A stretch of DNA of 64,000 nt from Aurantimicrobium sp. INA4 (GTDB lineage Bacteria > Actinomycetota > Actinomycetes > Actinomycetales > Microbacteriaceae). The notes under the pieces were generated by a model. The model had not been told where the DNA came from. It ran no database searches and saw only the letters and a list, made by a program, of their open reading frames with translations. Position 1 is the stretch's first letter. Each line of letters starts with the position of its first letter. The position numbers were made by a program, and so were the translations under genes. Positions 19,101-27,452 of this stretch are shown piece by piece. The stretch spans positions 1,364,001 through 1,428,000 of the forward strand of contig NZ_AP027040.1 of NCBI RefSeq assembly GCF_027924525.1, given 5' to 3'.

Positions 19101-20078
19101 ATGAGCATCACACACGAACCTTCCGGATTCACACGACTGAGCACCACCTCAGGAGTATCAATGGTGGTTTCCACCTTTGGAGCACGACTAGTTGAGCTGT
19201 GGGTTCCAGATAGAGATGGCAACCTCGGCAATGTTGTCGTGGGATTACCCACCCCCGAGGACTATGCCCAGCGAGCTGGGTTGTATCTGGGCTGCACGGT
19301 CGGTCGTGTTGCCGGGCGCATTCCGCATAGCCACTTTGAGGGCGGTGGGCTCTCTTTCGATGTCGAGCCTAATGAGCGTGGTAATCACCTTCACGGCGGA
19401 CCAGAACGCAGCTTCGACCGTGTGGAATGGGAGCTCGTTACTTTCGACAATGGTGATGATGTCTCAGCAGAGTTTCACTATCTCAGTCCTGCAGGCGAAG
19501 AAGGCTACCCTGGTGAGCTCACCGTAACGTCTCGTTATGACCTCAGCGCTCAAGGGGTGTTGACCTCGACCCTCACTGCCCACACAACCGCTTCAACCCC
19601 AGTTAATCTCACTACGCATGCCTATTGGAACCTGTCAGGAATTCCTGGCCAAACAATTGATGACCACGAATTGTTTGTGGATCATGCTGGGCAGCTGGAA
19701 ACAGATAATGTTCAACTGCCAACGGGAAAACTTCTGGCCCCGCCTCAGCAACTTTCACTTTCAGAACAGAGCTGGGATGACACGTTCATCTTGGCAAGCA
19801 CTAACCACCTCACAAATTCTGCTGCACAGCTTCACCACAGCGGAACTGGCAGGACCTTAACTCTCTACACCTCCGAGCCCGCAATGCAGGTTTATTCAGG
19901 GGCATATCTTCCAGACGAAGAACTCGATGCTGTGCACATCCTCACCCCTTCAGGTGGGCTGTGTTTAGAGCCTCAACGCATCATTGACAATCCGTTACTG
20001 CCCGGATTCTCTTCAATAGTTCTTCAGCCTGAAGAAACATACGTGCACGTCACACGCCACGAGTTCAGCACAGATTAA
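19101..20078 (+). CDS. galM: Aldose 1-epimerase
   Basis: This enzyme interconverts alpha and beta anomers of aldoses. It has 325 residues from ATG 19101; the frame is open back to 18966 but that part overlaps the permease gene and the hairpin. Catalytic histidines are in NERGNHLHGG and LTTHAYWNLSG, and the general-base glutamate is in GLCLEPQRIID. An AGAAAAGAAG purine run lies 3-12 nt before the start. Its position behind the xylose importer suggests it prepares the alpha-xylose anomer for the isomerase. Confidence 0.93.
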   Translation: MSITHEPSGFTRLSTTSGVSMVVSTFGARLVELWVPDRDGNLGNVVVGLPTPEDYAQRAGLYLGCTVGRVAGRIPHSHFEGGGLSFDVEPNERGNHLHGGPERSFDRVEWELVTFDNGDDVSAEFHYLSPAGEEGYPGELTVTSRYDLSAQGVLTSTLTAHTTASTPVNLTTHAYWNLSGIPGQTIDDHELFVDHAGQLETDNVQLPTGKLLAPPQQLSLSEQSWDDTFILASTNHLTNSAAQLHHSGTGRTLTLYTSEPAMQVYSGAYLPDEELDAVHILTPSGGLCLEPQRIIDNPLLPGFSSIVLQPEETYVHVTRHEFSTD

Positions 20079-20187
20079 GCACGTCGAAGCACATTTCTGG
20101 TCTGGGTAACCCCACAACAGGCAAACGTAGTGCTTGTAGTCTGAAGGGGAAGACGAAATACGTCCATCCCAGCGAAATTGAGTAGCG

Positions 20188-21438
20188 ATGTCGACCCCAC
20201 CCGCCACACCTCCGACGACTCGTCGAGCGCGTGCGCTGAGGGTTGTTCCGCTCCTTGGCCCGGCACTAGTTGCTGGAGTGGCCTATCTCGATCCCGGCAA
20301 CGTGGCCAGCAACATGACCGCTGGAGCACAGTTTGGTTATCTCCTGGTTTGGGTTGTCGTTGTTGGCAATCTCATTGCCTGGCTGGTGCAATATCTTTCC
20401 GCCAAGCTGGGGATTGCAACGGGTAAATCTCTCACCCAGATTTTGGGTGAACGCATCCGCAATAAATGGCTACGTCGTGGGTTTTGGGTTCAAGCAGAAA
20501 TAGTGGCCATGGCCACCGATCTGGCCGAAGTTATTGGTGGAGCAATTGCACTGAATCTGCTCTTCGGAATGCCACTGTTGGCCGGCGCCCTCATCATGGG
20601 TCTGCTATCAATGTTGATGCTCTCCATGCGTGATAGGTCCGGCTCAGAGGTCTTTGAACGGATGATCATCGGTCTGCTACTGCTCATCGCTGTGGGCTTT
20701 GGCATGGGATTGGTTGTGGCTCCGCCGGATCCTTCTTCAGTGCTGGGAGGCCTGTTCCCACGCTTTGACGGCCCAGACTCGGTGCTGCTGGCGGCATCTA
20801 TCTTGGGCGCCACCATCATGCCTCACGCCATTTATGCACACTCTGCACTGACCCGTGACCGTTTTGGTTTAGTGCAAGCTGGTGTTCAGCGTGGAACAAT
20901 TCTCAAAGCAACGCGGGTGGATGTGACCATCGCCCTGGTCATCGCCGGAAGTGTCAACCTGGCCATCTTGTTGACTGCAGCAGTAAGCCTGCAGGGTGTG
21001 GAAGGAACGGACAGCCTTGAGGGTGTCTACAACGCTTTGGGAACTCAGCTTGGACCCGTCATCGCTATCTTGTTTGCTGTTGGCTTGTTGGCCTCGGGAT
21101 TAGCGTCAACCTCCGTGGGCGCCTATGCCGGCGCAGACATCATGAGTGGTCTCACCAAACTGAATGTGCCCCTGGTGTGGCGCAGACTCATCACGCTCAT
21201 CCCTGCCTTCATTATCTTGGGGCTAGGTATAGACCCCACGTGGGCATTAATTATGAGCCAAGTTGTTCTCTCCTTTGGTATTCCTTTTGCCCTGATACCT
21301 CTGTTGATATTGACCAACGATAAAAAGATTGTGGGAGAGGATTCCAACCGCAAAGCAACCACCGTGCTCGCTATCACGGCCGCAGGTTTTGTTATTGCTT
21401 TGAACCTGGTTCTGCTCTGGATCACGTTCACGAGCTAG
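20188..21438 (+). CDS. mntH: Nramp-family divalent metal (Mn2+/Fe2+) transporter
   Basis: This proton-coupled metal importer of the inner membrane has 416 residues and 11 predicted membrane helices. The helix-1 metal site DPGNVASN and the helix-6 motif MPHAIYAHSA are both intact, so transport of Mn or Fe is expected. The start ATG 20188 is used; no strong ribosome site is visible. It is a single-gene unit ending in the bidirectional hairpin shared with rplL. No MntR or Fur-type operator could be identified with confidence in the 109-nt upstream gap. Confidence 0.95.
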   Translation: MSTPPATPPTTRRARALRVVPLLGPALVAGVAYLDPGNVASNMTAGAQFGYLLVWVVVVGNLIAWLVQYLSAKLGIATGKSLTQILGERIRNKWLRRGFWVQAEIVAMATDLAEVIGGAIALNLLFGMPLLAGALIMGLLSMLMLSMRDRSGSEVFERMIIGLLLLIAVGFGMGLVVAPPDPSSVLGGLFPRFDGPDSVLLAASILGATIMPHAIYAHSALTRDRFGLVQAGVQRGTILKATRVDVTIALVIAGSVNLAILLTAAVSLQGVEGTDSLEGVYNALGTQLGPVIAILFAVGLLASGLASTSVGAYAGADIMSGLTKLNVPLVWRRLITLIPAFIILGLGIDPTWALIMSQVVLSFGIPFALIPLLILTNDKKIVGEDSNRKATTVLAITAAGFVIALNLVLLWITFTS

Positions 21439-21450
21439 AGGTTAAAGCAC

Positions 21451-21482
21451 AAGGGCGCCGATCCCTGAGGATTGACGCCCTT
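21451..21482. terminator. Bidirectional terminator between mntH and rplL
   Basis: AAGGGCG pairs with CGCCCTT, and inside it CGATCC pairs with GGATTG around a CTGA loop, with one bulged base pair. It serves the convergent mntH and rplJ-rplL units. Confidence 0.75.
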
Positions 21483-21502
21483 GAAGCGTGTAGTGAGAAA
21501 GA

Positions 21503-21895
21503 CTACTTGAGAACGACGGTTGCGCCAGCCTCGGTGAGGGCAGCGTTAGCCTTGTCAGCGGTCTCCTTGTTTGCACCTTCGAGGATGGTTGCAGGTGCAC
21601 CATCAACGAGAGCCTTTGCTTCACCAAGACCGAGGTTAGTAAGGGTACGAACCTCCTTGATAACAGCGATCTTGTTAGCGCCAGCAGCTTCGAGAACGAC
21701 GTCGAAAGAGTCCTTCTCTTCAGCAGCTTCAGCAGCGCCGCCACCAGCAGCAGGTGCGCCAGCAGCAGCAACAGCTACGGGAGCTGCAGCGGTGACCTCG
21801 AAGGTCTCCTCGAATGCCTTAACGAACTCGCTGAGCTCGATGAGTGAGAGCTCCTTGAAAGCCTCGATGAGCTGCTCAGTTGAGAGCTTTGCCAT
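21503..21895 (-). CDS. rplL: 50S ribosomal protein L7/L12
   Basis: This 130-residue stalk protein recruits translation GTPases. It has an N-terminal dimerisation helix ([18 protein letters not shown]), an Ala/Gly/Pro hinge (about residues 36-58) and the C-terminal domain with [20 protein letters not shown]. It lies 46 nt downstream of rplJ in one unit with an AAGGAGA ribosome site. Four copies bind each L10 in the stalk, so rplL has to be translated more than rplJ. The gap between the genes contains an AACTAGT inverted repeat around the rplJ stop. Confidence 0.99.
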   Translation of the reverse strand: MAKLSTEQLIEAFKELSLIELSEFVKAFEETFEVTAAAPVAVAAAGAPAAGGGAAEAAEEKDSFDVVLEAAGANKIAVIKEVRTLTNLGLGEAKALVDGAPATILEGANKETADKANAALTEAGATVVLK

Positions 21896-21941
21896 GATTT
21901 TCTCCTTGTTATATTTCGTTTAAACCGTGAACTAGTAAGGA

Positions 21942-22457
21942 CTAGTTGCCGGACTCTTGCTTTGCACGCAGTGCGTCGACTGTACGAACAGCCTTGGACA
22001 GTGGTGCGGTGAACAGGTATGCGGCACCGAAGAGAGAGGCCTTCGCAGCACCGGCAAACTTTGCCAGAAGTACTTCGCGGGACTCGAGATCGGCGAGCTT
22101 TCCAACCTCAGCAGCGTCGAGAGGCTTACCGTCGAAGTAGCCGCCCTTCAAAATGAGCTGAGGGTTTGCCTTGGCAAAGGCACGCAGAGCCTTCGCAACA
22201 GCGACAGCGTCACCGTGTACGAATGCAATAGCCGATGGGCCAGCAAGCTGGTCATCGAGACCAGTGATGCCAGCCTTAGCGGCAGCAAGCTTGGTCAGCG
22301 TGTTCTTTACCACGGCGTAAGTCGCGTGCTCACTGATTGATCTGCGCAGCTCCTTGAGCTGTGCAACAGTGAGGCCGCGGTACTCGGTGAGCAGAACTGC
22401 ATTCGAACCAGAGAAATTCTTCTCGAGTTCGGCGAGCATTGCTTCCTTGTTCGCCAT
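21942..22457 (-). CDS. rplJ: 50S ribosomal protein L10
   Basis: This 171-residue protein is the base of the L7/L12 stalk and binds 23S r[21 protein letters not shown] starts the RNA-binding domain. The C-terminal helices (after about 130) carry the L7/L12 dimers. The start is ATG 22457 because AAGGAG is 4 nt upstream; the open frame to 22481 adds only leader translation. In bacteria the L10-L7/L12 complex represses its own mRNA by binding the leader, and here the leader contains a perfect intrinsic terminator (22516-22549). Confidence 0.99.
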   Translation of the reverse strand: MANKEAMLAELEKNFSGSNAVLLTEYRGLTVAQLKELRRSISEHATYAVVKNTLTKLAAAKAGITGLDDQLAGPSAIAFVHGDAVAVAKALRAFAKANPQLILKGGYFDGKPLDAAEVGKLADLESREVLLAKFAGAAKASLFGAAYLFTAPLSKAVRTVDALRAKQESGN

Positions 22458-22478
22458 GGCGCTCCTTGTGGTTTCACA

Positions 22479-22498
22479 CACCCCACTTGTGTGGGGTG
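22479..22498 (-). promoter_or_regulatory. Hairpin in the rplJ 5' leader
   Basis: CACCCCAC pairs with GTGGGGTG (8 bp, loop TTGT on the + strand) between the leader terminator and the rplJ ribosome site. It may be part of the L10 binding structure or stabilise the read-through mRNA. Confidence 0.45.
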
Positions 22499-22515
22499 AT
22501 TTTCCGCAGGCCGCT

Positions 22516-22549
22516 GAAAAATAAAAAAGCTCCAGCGCAGGGCTGGAGC
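22516..22549 (-). terminator. Transcription attenuator in the rplJ leader (L10 leader candidate)
   Basis: On the - strand GCTCCAGC-CCTGC-GCTGGAGC forms a perfect 8-bp GC-rich stem followed at once by TTTTTTATTTTT, a textbook intrinsic terminator about 60 nt before the rplJ ribosome site. It lies upstream of the gene it would serve, so it fits the autogenous control of rplJ-rplL known from L10 leaders. Confidence 0.7.
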
Positions 22550-22816
22550 GAAAGAAAACACGCGAACGTGAATATCACTAACAGTTAGCCTGCGCGGGTT
22601 TTCGTCGAAACGAACTTTAGATGGATGTTCATTTTCATGAACACACCAATAACCAGCGGTCTTTGGTTATCTCTAGGTTATGTGAGAGTTGCCCTCTCCC
22701 GCAAATCGGTAGACTAGAGACTTCCCTCCCTTATTAGCGCTGACGCTGACACAGTTACCTCGCAAGAGACCGTAACAAGATGTGAGCTGAAGCATGTCAC
22801 GAAGATTAGAGGCCTC
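22550..22816. other. Divergent promoter region between rplJ and the pfkB gene
   Basis: Together with the leader this makes a gene-free gap of about 360 nt. It should hold the rplJ promoter and distal L10-leader structure (- strand) and the pfkB promoter (+ strand). A small inverted repeat GTTCAT-TTTC-ATGAAC lies at about 22628-22643. I could not identify convincing -35/-10 pairs and see no coding region. Confidence 0.4.
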
Positions 22817-23833
22817 GTGAACGCAGTTGTTACCCTAACCCCCGCTCCCGTGCTGGACCGCACTTACCTTGCCGAGGATCTCACCGTCGGCAAAGTGAAC
22901 CGTGCCTATGAAGTCCACGAATACATGAGCGGTAAGGGCCTGAATGTTGCCCGCACCCTGCACTTGGCAAAGCACCCCGTCTCGGCCGTGCTACCGATTG
23001 GTATGCAGGACCAATACCTTTTGTTCTCCACCCCTTTCCCACAGATTCTGCGCATCATGCCCGTCCAAGGACGTGTGCGCGTGAACACCACTGTTGTTGA
23101 ACGTGGTGGCCGCACTACCAACATCAACCAGCAAGCTATCCCTTTCACTCAGGAAGACTGGCACAACGTTGTCGAGACCACCCTCGAGCAGGTTTCCGAC
23201 ATGAACGCGGACTGGCTTGTGGTCTCCGGTATGCACCCGAAGATGATTGACACAGGTTTGCCCATTGACCTCAGTGAGCTTTTTGCTCGTGCACGTGATC
23301 TTGGTGCTCGTGTTGGCTTGGACACCTCTGGTCCAGAACTCAAGCACTGGGGACGCAGTGGCGAAGTAAACCTCATCAAGCCCAACGCAGATGAACTTGC
23401 TTCACTGGTAGGGCACGAGCTTCACACTCTCGGTGAAGTCATCGATGCTGGTCGAGAACTCATTGAGACCGGACTCGAGATTGCACTCGTGAGCCTCGGC
23501 CCCGACGGGGCGATTGCCATTACCGCCGATGAGGCAGTCTGGGCAAGCGCTGTTGCACCTGAGGTCATCAACACCACTGGTGCTGGCGATGCATTCTTGG
23601 CCGGGTTCCTGAGTCAGGTAGTAAGCCCCGAAGCTTCCGCTGAGGGACACGAACATGGCACGCTACCCAAGCTCAGTCCTGAAGCAGCCCTCACAACAGG
23701 CTGCTCCTGGGGAGCCTTGGCTGTGTCTCTTCCCACCACATTGATAAGTTCCTTCGGAGATGCTCCGAAAGCTGTGTTGCGTGAAGTAGACCCCAACTAC
23801 ACTCTGCTCGAGAAGGCTACCGTTCGCTACTAG
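22817..23833 (+). CDS. PfkB-family sugar kinase (1-phosphofructokinase/tagatose-6-phosphate kinase-like)
   Basis: This ribokinase-fold kinase has 338 residues. The N-terminal TLTPAPVLDRTY and the glycine-rich MSGKGLNVARTL are typical of FruK/LacC enzymes. The C-terminal signature NTTGAGDAFLAGFL carries the catalytic Asp. It starts at GTG 22817 with AGAGG 5 nt upstream. Its stop overlaps the histidine-kinase stop by 4 nt in convergent orientation. There is no PTS or fructose gene nearby, so the phosphorylated substrate is uncertain. Confidence 0.88.
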   Translation: MNAVVTLTPAPVLDRTYLAEDLTVGKVNRAYEVHEYMSGKGLNVARTLHLAKHPVSAVLPIGMQDQYLLFSTPFPQILRIMPVQGRVRVNTTVVERGGRTTNINQQAIPFTQEDWHNVVETTLEQVSDMNADWLVVSGMHPKMIDTGLPIDLSELFARARDLGARVGLDTSGPELKHWGRSGEVNLIKPNADELASLVGHELHTLGEVIDAGRELIETGLEIALVSLGPDGAIAITADEAVWASAVAPEVINTTGAGDAFLAGFLSQVVSPEASAEGHEHGTLPKLSPEAALTTGCSWGALAVSLPTTLISSFGDAPKAVLREVDPNYTLLEKATVRY

Positions 23834-25311
23834 GCCTTCGGTAAGGTCACAGTGAACTGGGTATTTCCAGGTTCACTTCTGACAGAAACAGTTCCGTTGT
23901 GGGCATGAACCACGGCATTCACTATGGCAAGACCGAGGCCAGTGCTTCCTGTCGCACGGGTGCGTGAAGCGTCTCCGCGCGAAAAGCGTTCAAACAGGGC
24001 AGGCATTTGGTCTGCAGGAATACCTGGGCCGTTATCAATTACTCTCAAGTTGACGCTGTCCTCGGTTTCTTCAAGAACAACTCGAACCGTTGAACCTGCG
24101 GGAGTATGCACACGTGCGTTAGCCAGGAGGTTGACAACAACTTGGTGCAGTCGAGCCTGGTCACCCAACACCTCAACAGGTACCTCAGGAATGTCAATGT
24201 CCCACGTGTGGTCTGGTCCTGCAGCGTGCGCATCACTGACGGAATCGACCACGATGCGGGAAAGATCAACCTGTTGGTGCTCTAGTTCACGACCCTCATC
24301 GAGTCGAGCCAGCAACAGCAAATCCTCAACCAAACCAGTCATGCGAGTTGCTTCGGATTCAATACGGTTGAGGGAATGACTGACGTCTTCTGGCAAAGTT
24401 GCACCACTGCGCCTGGTTAGTTCGGCATATCCCCTGATGGAGGCTAGGGGTGTTCTCAGTTCGTGACTTGCATCAGCCACAAAGCGTCGCACCTTCTCCT
24501 CACTTGCCTGGCGAGCAGTCAGTGCCCGACCAATGTGAACCAGCATGTTGTTGAAGGCTGAGCCCACTCGACCAACTTCAGTGCGCGGATCTGTGTCTTC
24601 TTCGTTCAGGCGCTCACCTAAGTCCACATCACCCTTATCCAGAGGCAATTCGGACACACGTGTTGCCGTGTCTGCCACGCGATCAAGTGGACGAAGCTCA
24701 TACCGGATAAGAATTCGGCCAACCACAATTGCGGCAGCAACACCGAGCCCCGTGACAATCAAAATCACGATGAGCAATTGGGTGGTGGCAGCGTTTACTT
24801 CCACCATAGGTAGCGCGATGACGAGTGATGAACCGTCTTGTGCTTCTACAGCTACAGCACGATACTCACCGGCTCCCTTCACATGAATAGTTTCTGGAGC
24901 ACCGTGGGAGTCAACAGCAGCCAAGGCGGCGGTGTCTTCTAAGTTCACAGCAACAACCGCACCGCGGTTGTTGAGGACACCGGCAGTGACCTGTCCCGAG
25001 GGATCAACTATGGCTACGAGTGTTCCGGCCGCTTGACCAGGGGCAAGGAGTGCATCATTGGGTCGGTCATCGTGATCATCATCACCATCGTCATGGTGAC
25101 CAGGTCTGCCGTTTTCCATTCCGTTAGATACTGCTGCTGTTGAACGAACAACGGCATTGGTTATTTGTTGGTCTAATCGGTCGACAAGAAACGCGCGCAA
25201 TGACACCACGCTGACCACACCAATGAGTGCTGCAGCAACAACTAGTAACCCCGCCATCGTAACCGTGAGGCGACGACGCAAAGTCCAGGGAGTGCGACCT
25301 GTTGAAGACAT
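23830..25311 (-). CDS. Two-component sensor histidine kinase
   Basis: This membrane sensor of 493 residues has TM1 at about 17-39, an extracytoplasmic domain at 40-177, TM2 at about 178-200, HAMP, HisKA with ASHELRTPLA (phospho-His 283), and an HATPase_c domain with NLLANARVHTP, DNGPGIP and STGLGLAIV. The sensor domain contains the odd His/Asp-rich run GHHDDGDDDHDD at residues 71-82, a possible divalent-metal site. Its start overlaps the response-regulator stop by one base (TAATG), so the pair is translationally coupled. It resembles mycobacterial TrcS/TcrY kinases; the signal is unknown. Confidence 0.95.
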   Translation of the reverse strand: MSSTGRTPWTLRRRLTVTMAGLLVVAAALIGVVSVVSLRAFLVDRLDQQITNAVVRSTAAVSNGMENGRPGHHDDGDDDHDDRPNDALLAPGQAAGTLVAIVDPSGQVTAGVLNNRGAVVAVNLEDTAALAAVDSHGAPETIHVKGAGEYRAVAVEAQDGSSLVIALPMVEVNAATTQLLIVILIVTGLGVAAAIVVGRILIRYELRPLDRVADTATRVSELPLDKGDVDLGERLNEEDTDPRTEVGRVGSAFNNMLVHIGRALTARQASEEKVRRFVADASHELRTPLASIRGYAELTRRSGATLPEDVSHSLNRIESEATRMTGLVEDLLLLARLDEGRELEHQQVDLSRIVVDSVSDAHAAGPDHTWDIDIPEVPVEVLGDQARLHQVVVNLLANARVHTPAGSTVRVVLEETEDSVNLRVIDNGPGIPADQMPALFERFSRGDASRTRATGSTGLGLAIVNAVVHAHNGTVSVRSEPGNTQFTVTLPKA

Positions 25312-26051
25312 TAGTCAGCAGGCTTAATCATGTAGCCGGCACCACGCACGGTATGCAACATAGGAGAGCCCTCTGCATCAATCTTCTTGCGCAGGTAGGA
25401 GATGTATATCTCGACGACGGAACTCTTGCCGCCAAAGTCGTAATCCCACACGCGGTCAAGGATTTGTGTCTTGCTCACGACGCGGCGTGGGTTGCGCATG
25501 AGATAACGCAGCAGTTCGAACTCGGTAGCGGTGAGTTCGATGGGGCGCCCAGCACGACGCACTTCATGGCTATCCTCATCAAGTTCTAAATCGCCGACAG
25601 TGAGAATGGGGCTTTCATTTGCGTCAATGGTCAAGGTTGAACGGCGAATCAATCCTCGAAGCCTGGCCACAACTTCTTCCAAGCTGAAGGGTTTAGTAAC
25701 GTAATCGTCACCACCGGCAGTCAACCCAGCAATGCGGTCATCGAGTGAATCTTTAGCGGTGAGGAACAACACCGGAACATCGTTGCCGTCAGCACGCATG
25801 CGCTGCAACACCTGGAGTCCATCAATGTCCGGCAACATGATGTCGAGCACGACGGCATCTGGTCGGAAATCACGCGCCGTGGCGATGGCGGAGGAGCCAT
25901 CGGCGGCAGTCTTGATTTCCCAACCTTCATATCGAAGAGCCATCTGTAACAGATCAGTCAGGGATGCTTCATCATCGACGACGAGGACTCGAATGGGGGA
26001 GCCATCGGCTCGGGTGAGGCGCATGGGGGCTGCAGCTGTTGATTCGTTCAC
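25311..26051 (-). CDS. OmpR-family response regulator
   Basis: This is the DNA-binding partner of the adjacent kinase, 246 residues. The receiver domain has the acidic pocket VVDDE, the phospho-acceptor Asp70 in VVLDIMLPDIDG and the switch LTAK (Lys100). A winged-helix effector domain follows (LTATEFELLRYLMRNPRRVVSK). The start is GTG 26051. It is the first gene of the two-gene unit; an autoregulatory site is likely in the 100-nt gap before the divergent YqaJ-type gene, but I could not define repeats there. TrcR/MprA-like by overall sequence. Confidence 0.95.
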   Translation of the reverse strand: MNESTAAAPMRLTRADGSPIRVLVVDDEASLTDLLQMALRYEGWEIKTAADGSSAIATARDFRPDAVVLDIMLPDIDGLQVLQRMRADGNDVPVLFLTAKDSLDDRIAGLTAGGDDYVTKPFSLEEVVARLRGLIRRSTLTIDANESPILTVGDLELDEDSHEVRRAGRPIELTATEFELLRYLMRNPRRVVSKTQILDRVWDYDFGGKSSVVEIYISYLRKKIDAEGSPMLHTVRGAGYMIKPAD

Positions 26052-26153
26052 ACCTCGAGTATGGCCAAGTTTTCTATGAGAATCCTATGAATCACCTAAG
26101 AAGGCTATGAATAAATGTAGAGATAGTCAGCAACCCGGCGAGCGCCTGCCCGA

Positions 26154-26819
26154 ATGTCGGTGACCGCCACCAGAATAGGAAACGTGAATTCACCAGTGAA
26201 CGTGGCAGGTATGCCTGAGACGAAACCGCAGGCAGAATTCCCTCATATTGCCTATCTTGATCGTCTCGTCACCGACGGAACGGATGAAGCAGCGTGGCTT
26301 CGCGCCCGAGCACGCGGAATTACCGCCACCGATGTCGCCAAGCTCAATAGTGTTAACGCCATTCCCACCGCAGCATTGGAAAAGCTTCGCGGATCCACCT
26401 TTACTGGCAATGTTTTCACGGATCACGGAAAAGCTCGAGAACCGGTTATCGCTGCCTGGGTGAAAGAAAACTTTTCCATCAACCCCAGCTCTGCCCTGTT
26501 TCATGCAGAGCCCGAACCGAGACATCTGGCTACGCCAGATGGCATAGGTGTCATTGAAGAAACCCTCGTACTTGCCGAGATAAAGACTAGTCAAAAGCCC
26601 TTCGAGGGTGTCCCTGCCGGATATCTTCGTCAGGTCTATTGGCAGCAATATGTTCTCGGAGCAGAAAGAACGTTGTTCGTCTGGGAACAGCATGAGAACT
26701 TTGTTCCCGTTTCAGATACTCCCAAACACATCTGGATTGAGCGCGACGAGCGTGCAATTCGAGAACTTGTCTACCTTGCCAATGGACTTATTGGTGAGCT
26801 CCACCGCCTCACAAACTAA
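26154..26819 (+). CDS. YqaJ-type (lambda exonuclease-like) nuclease domain protein
   Basis: This 221-residue protein has the YqaJ viral-recombinase nuclease layout of the PD-(D/E)xK superfamily: RARARGITATDVAKLNS (about 49-65), the HGKAREPVIAAW helix, the metal-binding Asp in ATPDGIG, then EIKTS as the E-x-K motif, followed by the Gln-containing YWQQYVLGAERTLFVWEQH. Such nucleases degrade or resect double-stranded DNA, usually with a phage recombinase. None is adjacent here. GTG 26184 with AGGA before it is an alternative start. It is followed 21 nt later by a GNAT gene. Confidence 0.8.
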   Translation: MSVTATRIGNVNSPVNVAGMPETKPQAEFPHIAYLDRLVTDGTDEAAWLRARARGITATDVAKLNSVNAIPTAALEKLRGSTFTGNVFTDHGKAREPVIAAWVKENFSINPSSALFHAEPEPRHLATPDGIGVIEETLVLAEIKTSQKPFEGVPAGYLRQVYWQQYVLGAERTLFVWEQHENFVPVSDTPKHIWIERDERAIRELVYLANGLIGELHRLTN

Positions 26820-26840
26820 ATTCTCTTCCTAAGGAAACAC

Positions 26841-27449
26841 ATGTCACTTCCCGAGATTCCAGTTCTTGAGGGCGACTACGTTCGCTTAGAGCCCCTGAGC
26901 AATGAGCGTATTGATGAGCTCAAAGCTGCATGCAAAGATGGCAATCTCTACGAGCTTTGGTACACCGTAGTTCCCAGCCCCGAGGGAATGAAAGCAGAGA
27001 TAGAACGCCGGCTGGGCCTCTATAGCGCAGGAAGCATGATGCCTTTTGCCACGATTGATGTTTCCTCAGGCAAGGCCGTCGGCATGACCACATTCATGAA
27101 CATGAAACTGGAGAACTTAAAGGTTGAGATTGGCTCCACTTGGATGGCGAGTAGCTTCCAAGGAACAGCCCTCAACCCCGAGGCAAAACTTCTGATGCTG
27201 AGCTACGCCTTTGATGTTTTGGGGTGCAACGCAGTCGAACTGCGCACGCATGAAAAGAATGCTCAGTCCCGCGCTGCAATTGAAAAGCTTGGCGCCAAGC
27301 TCGACGGCATGCTTCGCAACGACATGGTGATGCCCAATGGCACCCTGCGCAACACTGCCGTGTATTCCATCACGAAGGACGAGTGGCCTGCCGTACACGA
27401 TGGTCTTATTGCTCGTCTTGATGACTTTGAGCAGGCAGAAGAGGCCTAG
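26841..27449 (+). CDS. GNAT acetyltransferase (RimJ/RimL-like)
   Basis: This 202-residue acetyl-CoA-dependent N-acetyltransferase is related to those acting on ribosomal-protein N-termini and amino groups. The N-terminal VRLEPLSNERIDELKAA is typical of the RimJ/RimL group. The acetyl-CoA region lies around SSFQGTALNPEAKLLML and the later NAQSRAAIEKLGAKLDG. A TAAGGAAA ribosome site precedes ATG. It follows the YqaJ-type gene in the same direction and ends 3 nt from the convergent hisC-like gene. Its actual substrate is unknown. Confidence 0.88.
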   Translation: MSLPEIPVLEGDYVRLEPLSNERIDELKAACKDGNLYELWYTVVPSPEGMKAEIERRLGLYSAGSMMPFATIDVSSGKAVGMTTFMNMKLENLKVEIGSTWMASSFQGTALNPEAKLLMLSYAFDVLGCNAVELRTHEKNAQSRAAIEKLGAKLDGMLRNDMVMPNGTLRNTAVYSITKDEWPAVHDGLIARLDDFEQAEEA

Positions 27450-27452
27450 AGA

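Noticed and set aside
21930-21947. AACTAGT inverted repeat at the rplJ stop as a terminator
   Set aside because: A-T rich 7-bp stem without T run inside the rplJ-rplL operon; termination there would uncouple an obligatory pair.
22628-22643. GTTCAT-TTTC-ATGAAC inverted repeat as an operator
   Set aside because: Only 6-bp arms and a single copy; no second example or matching regulator.
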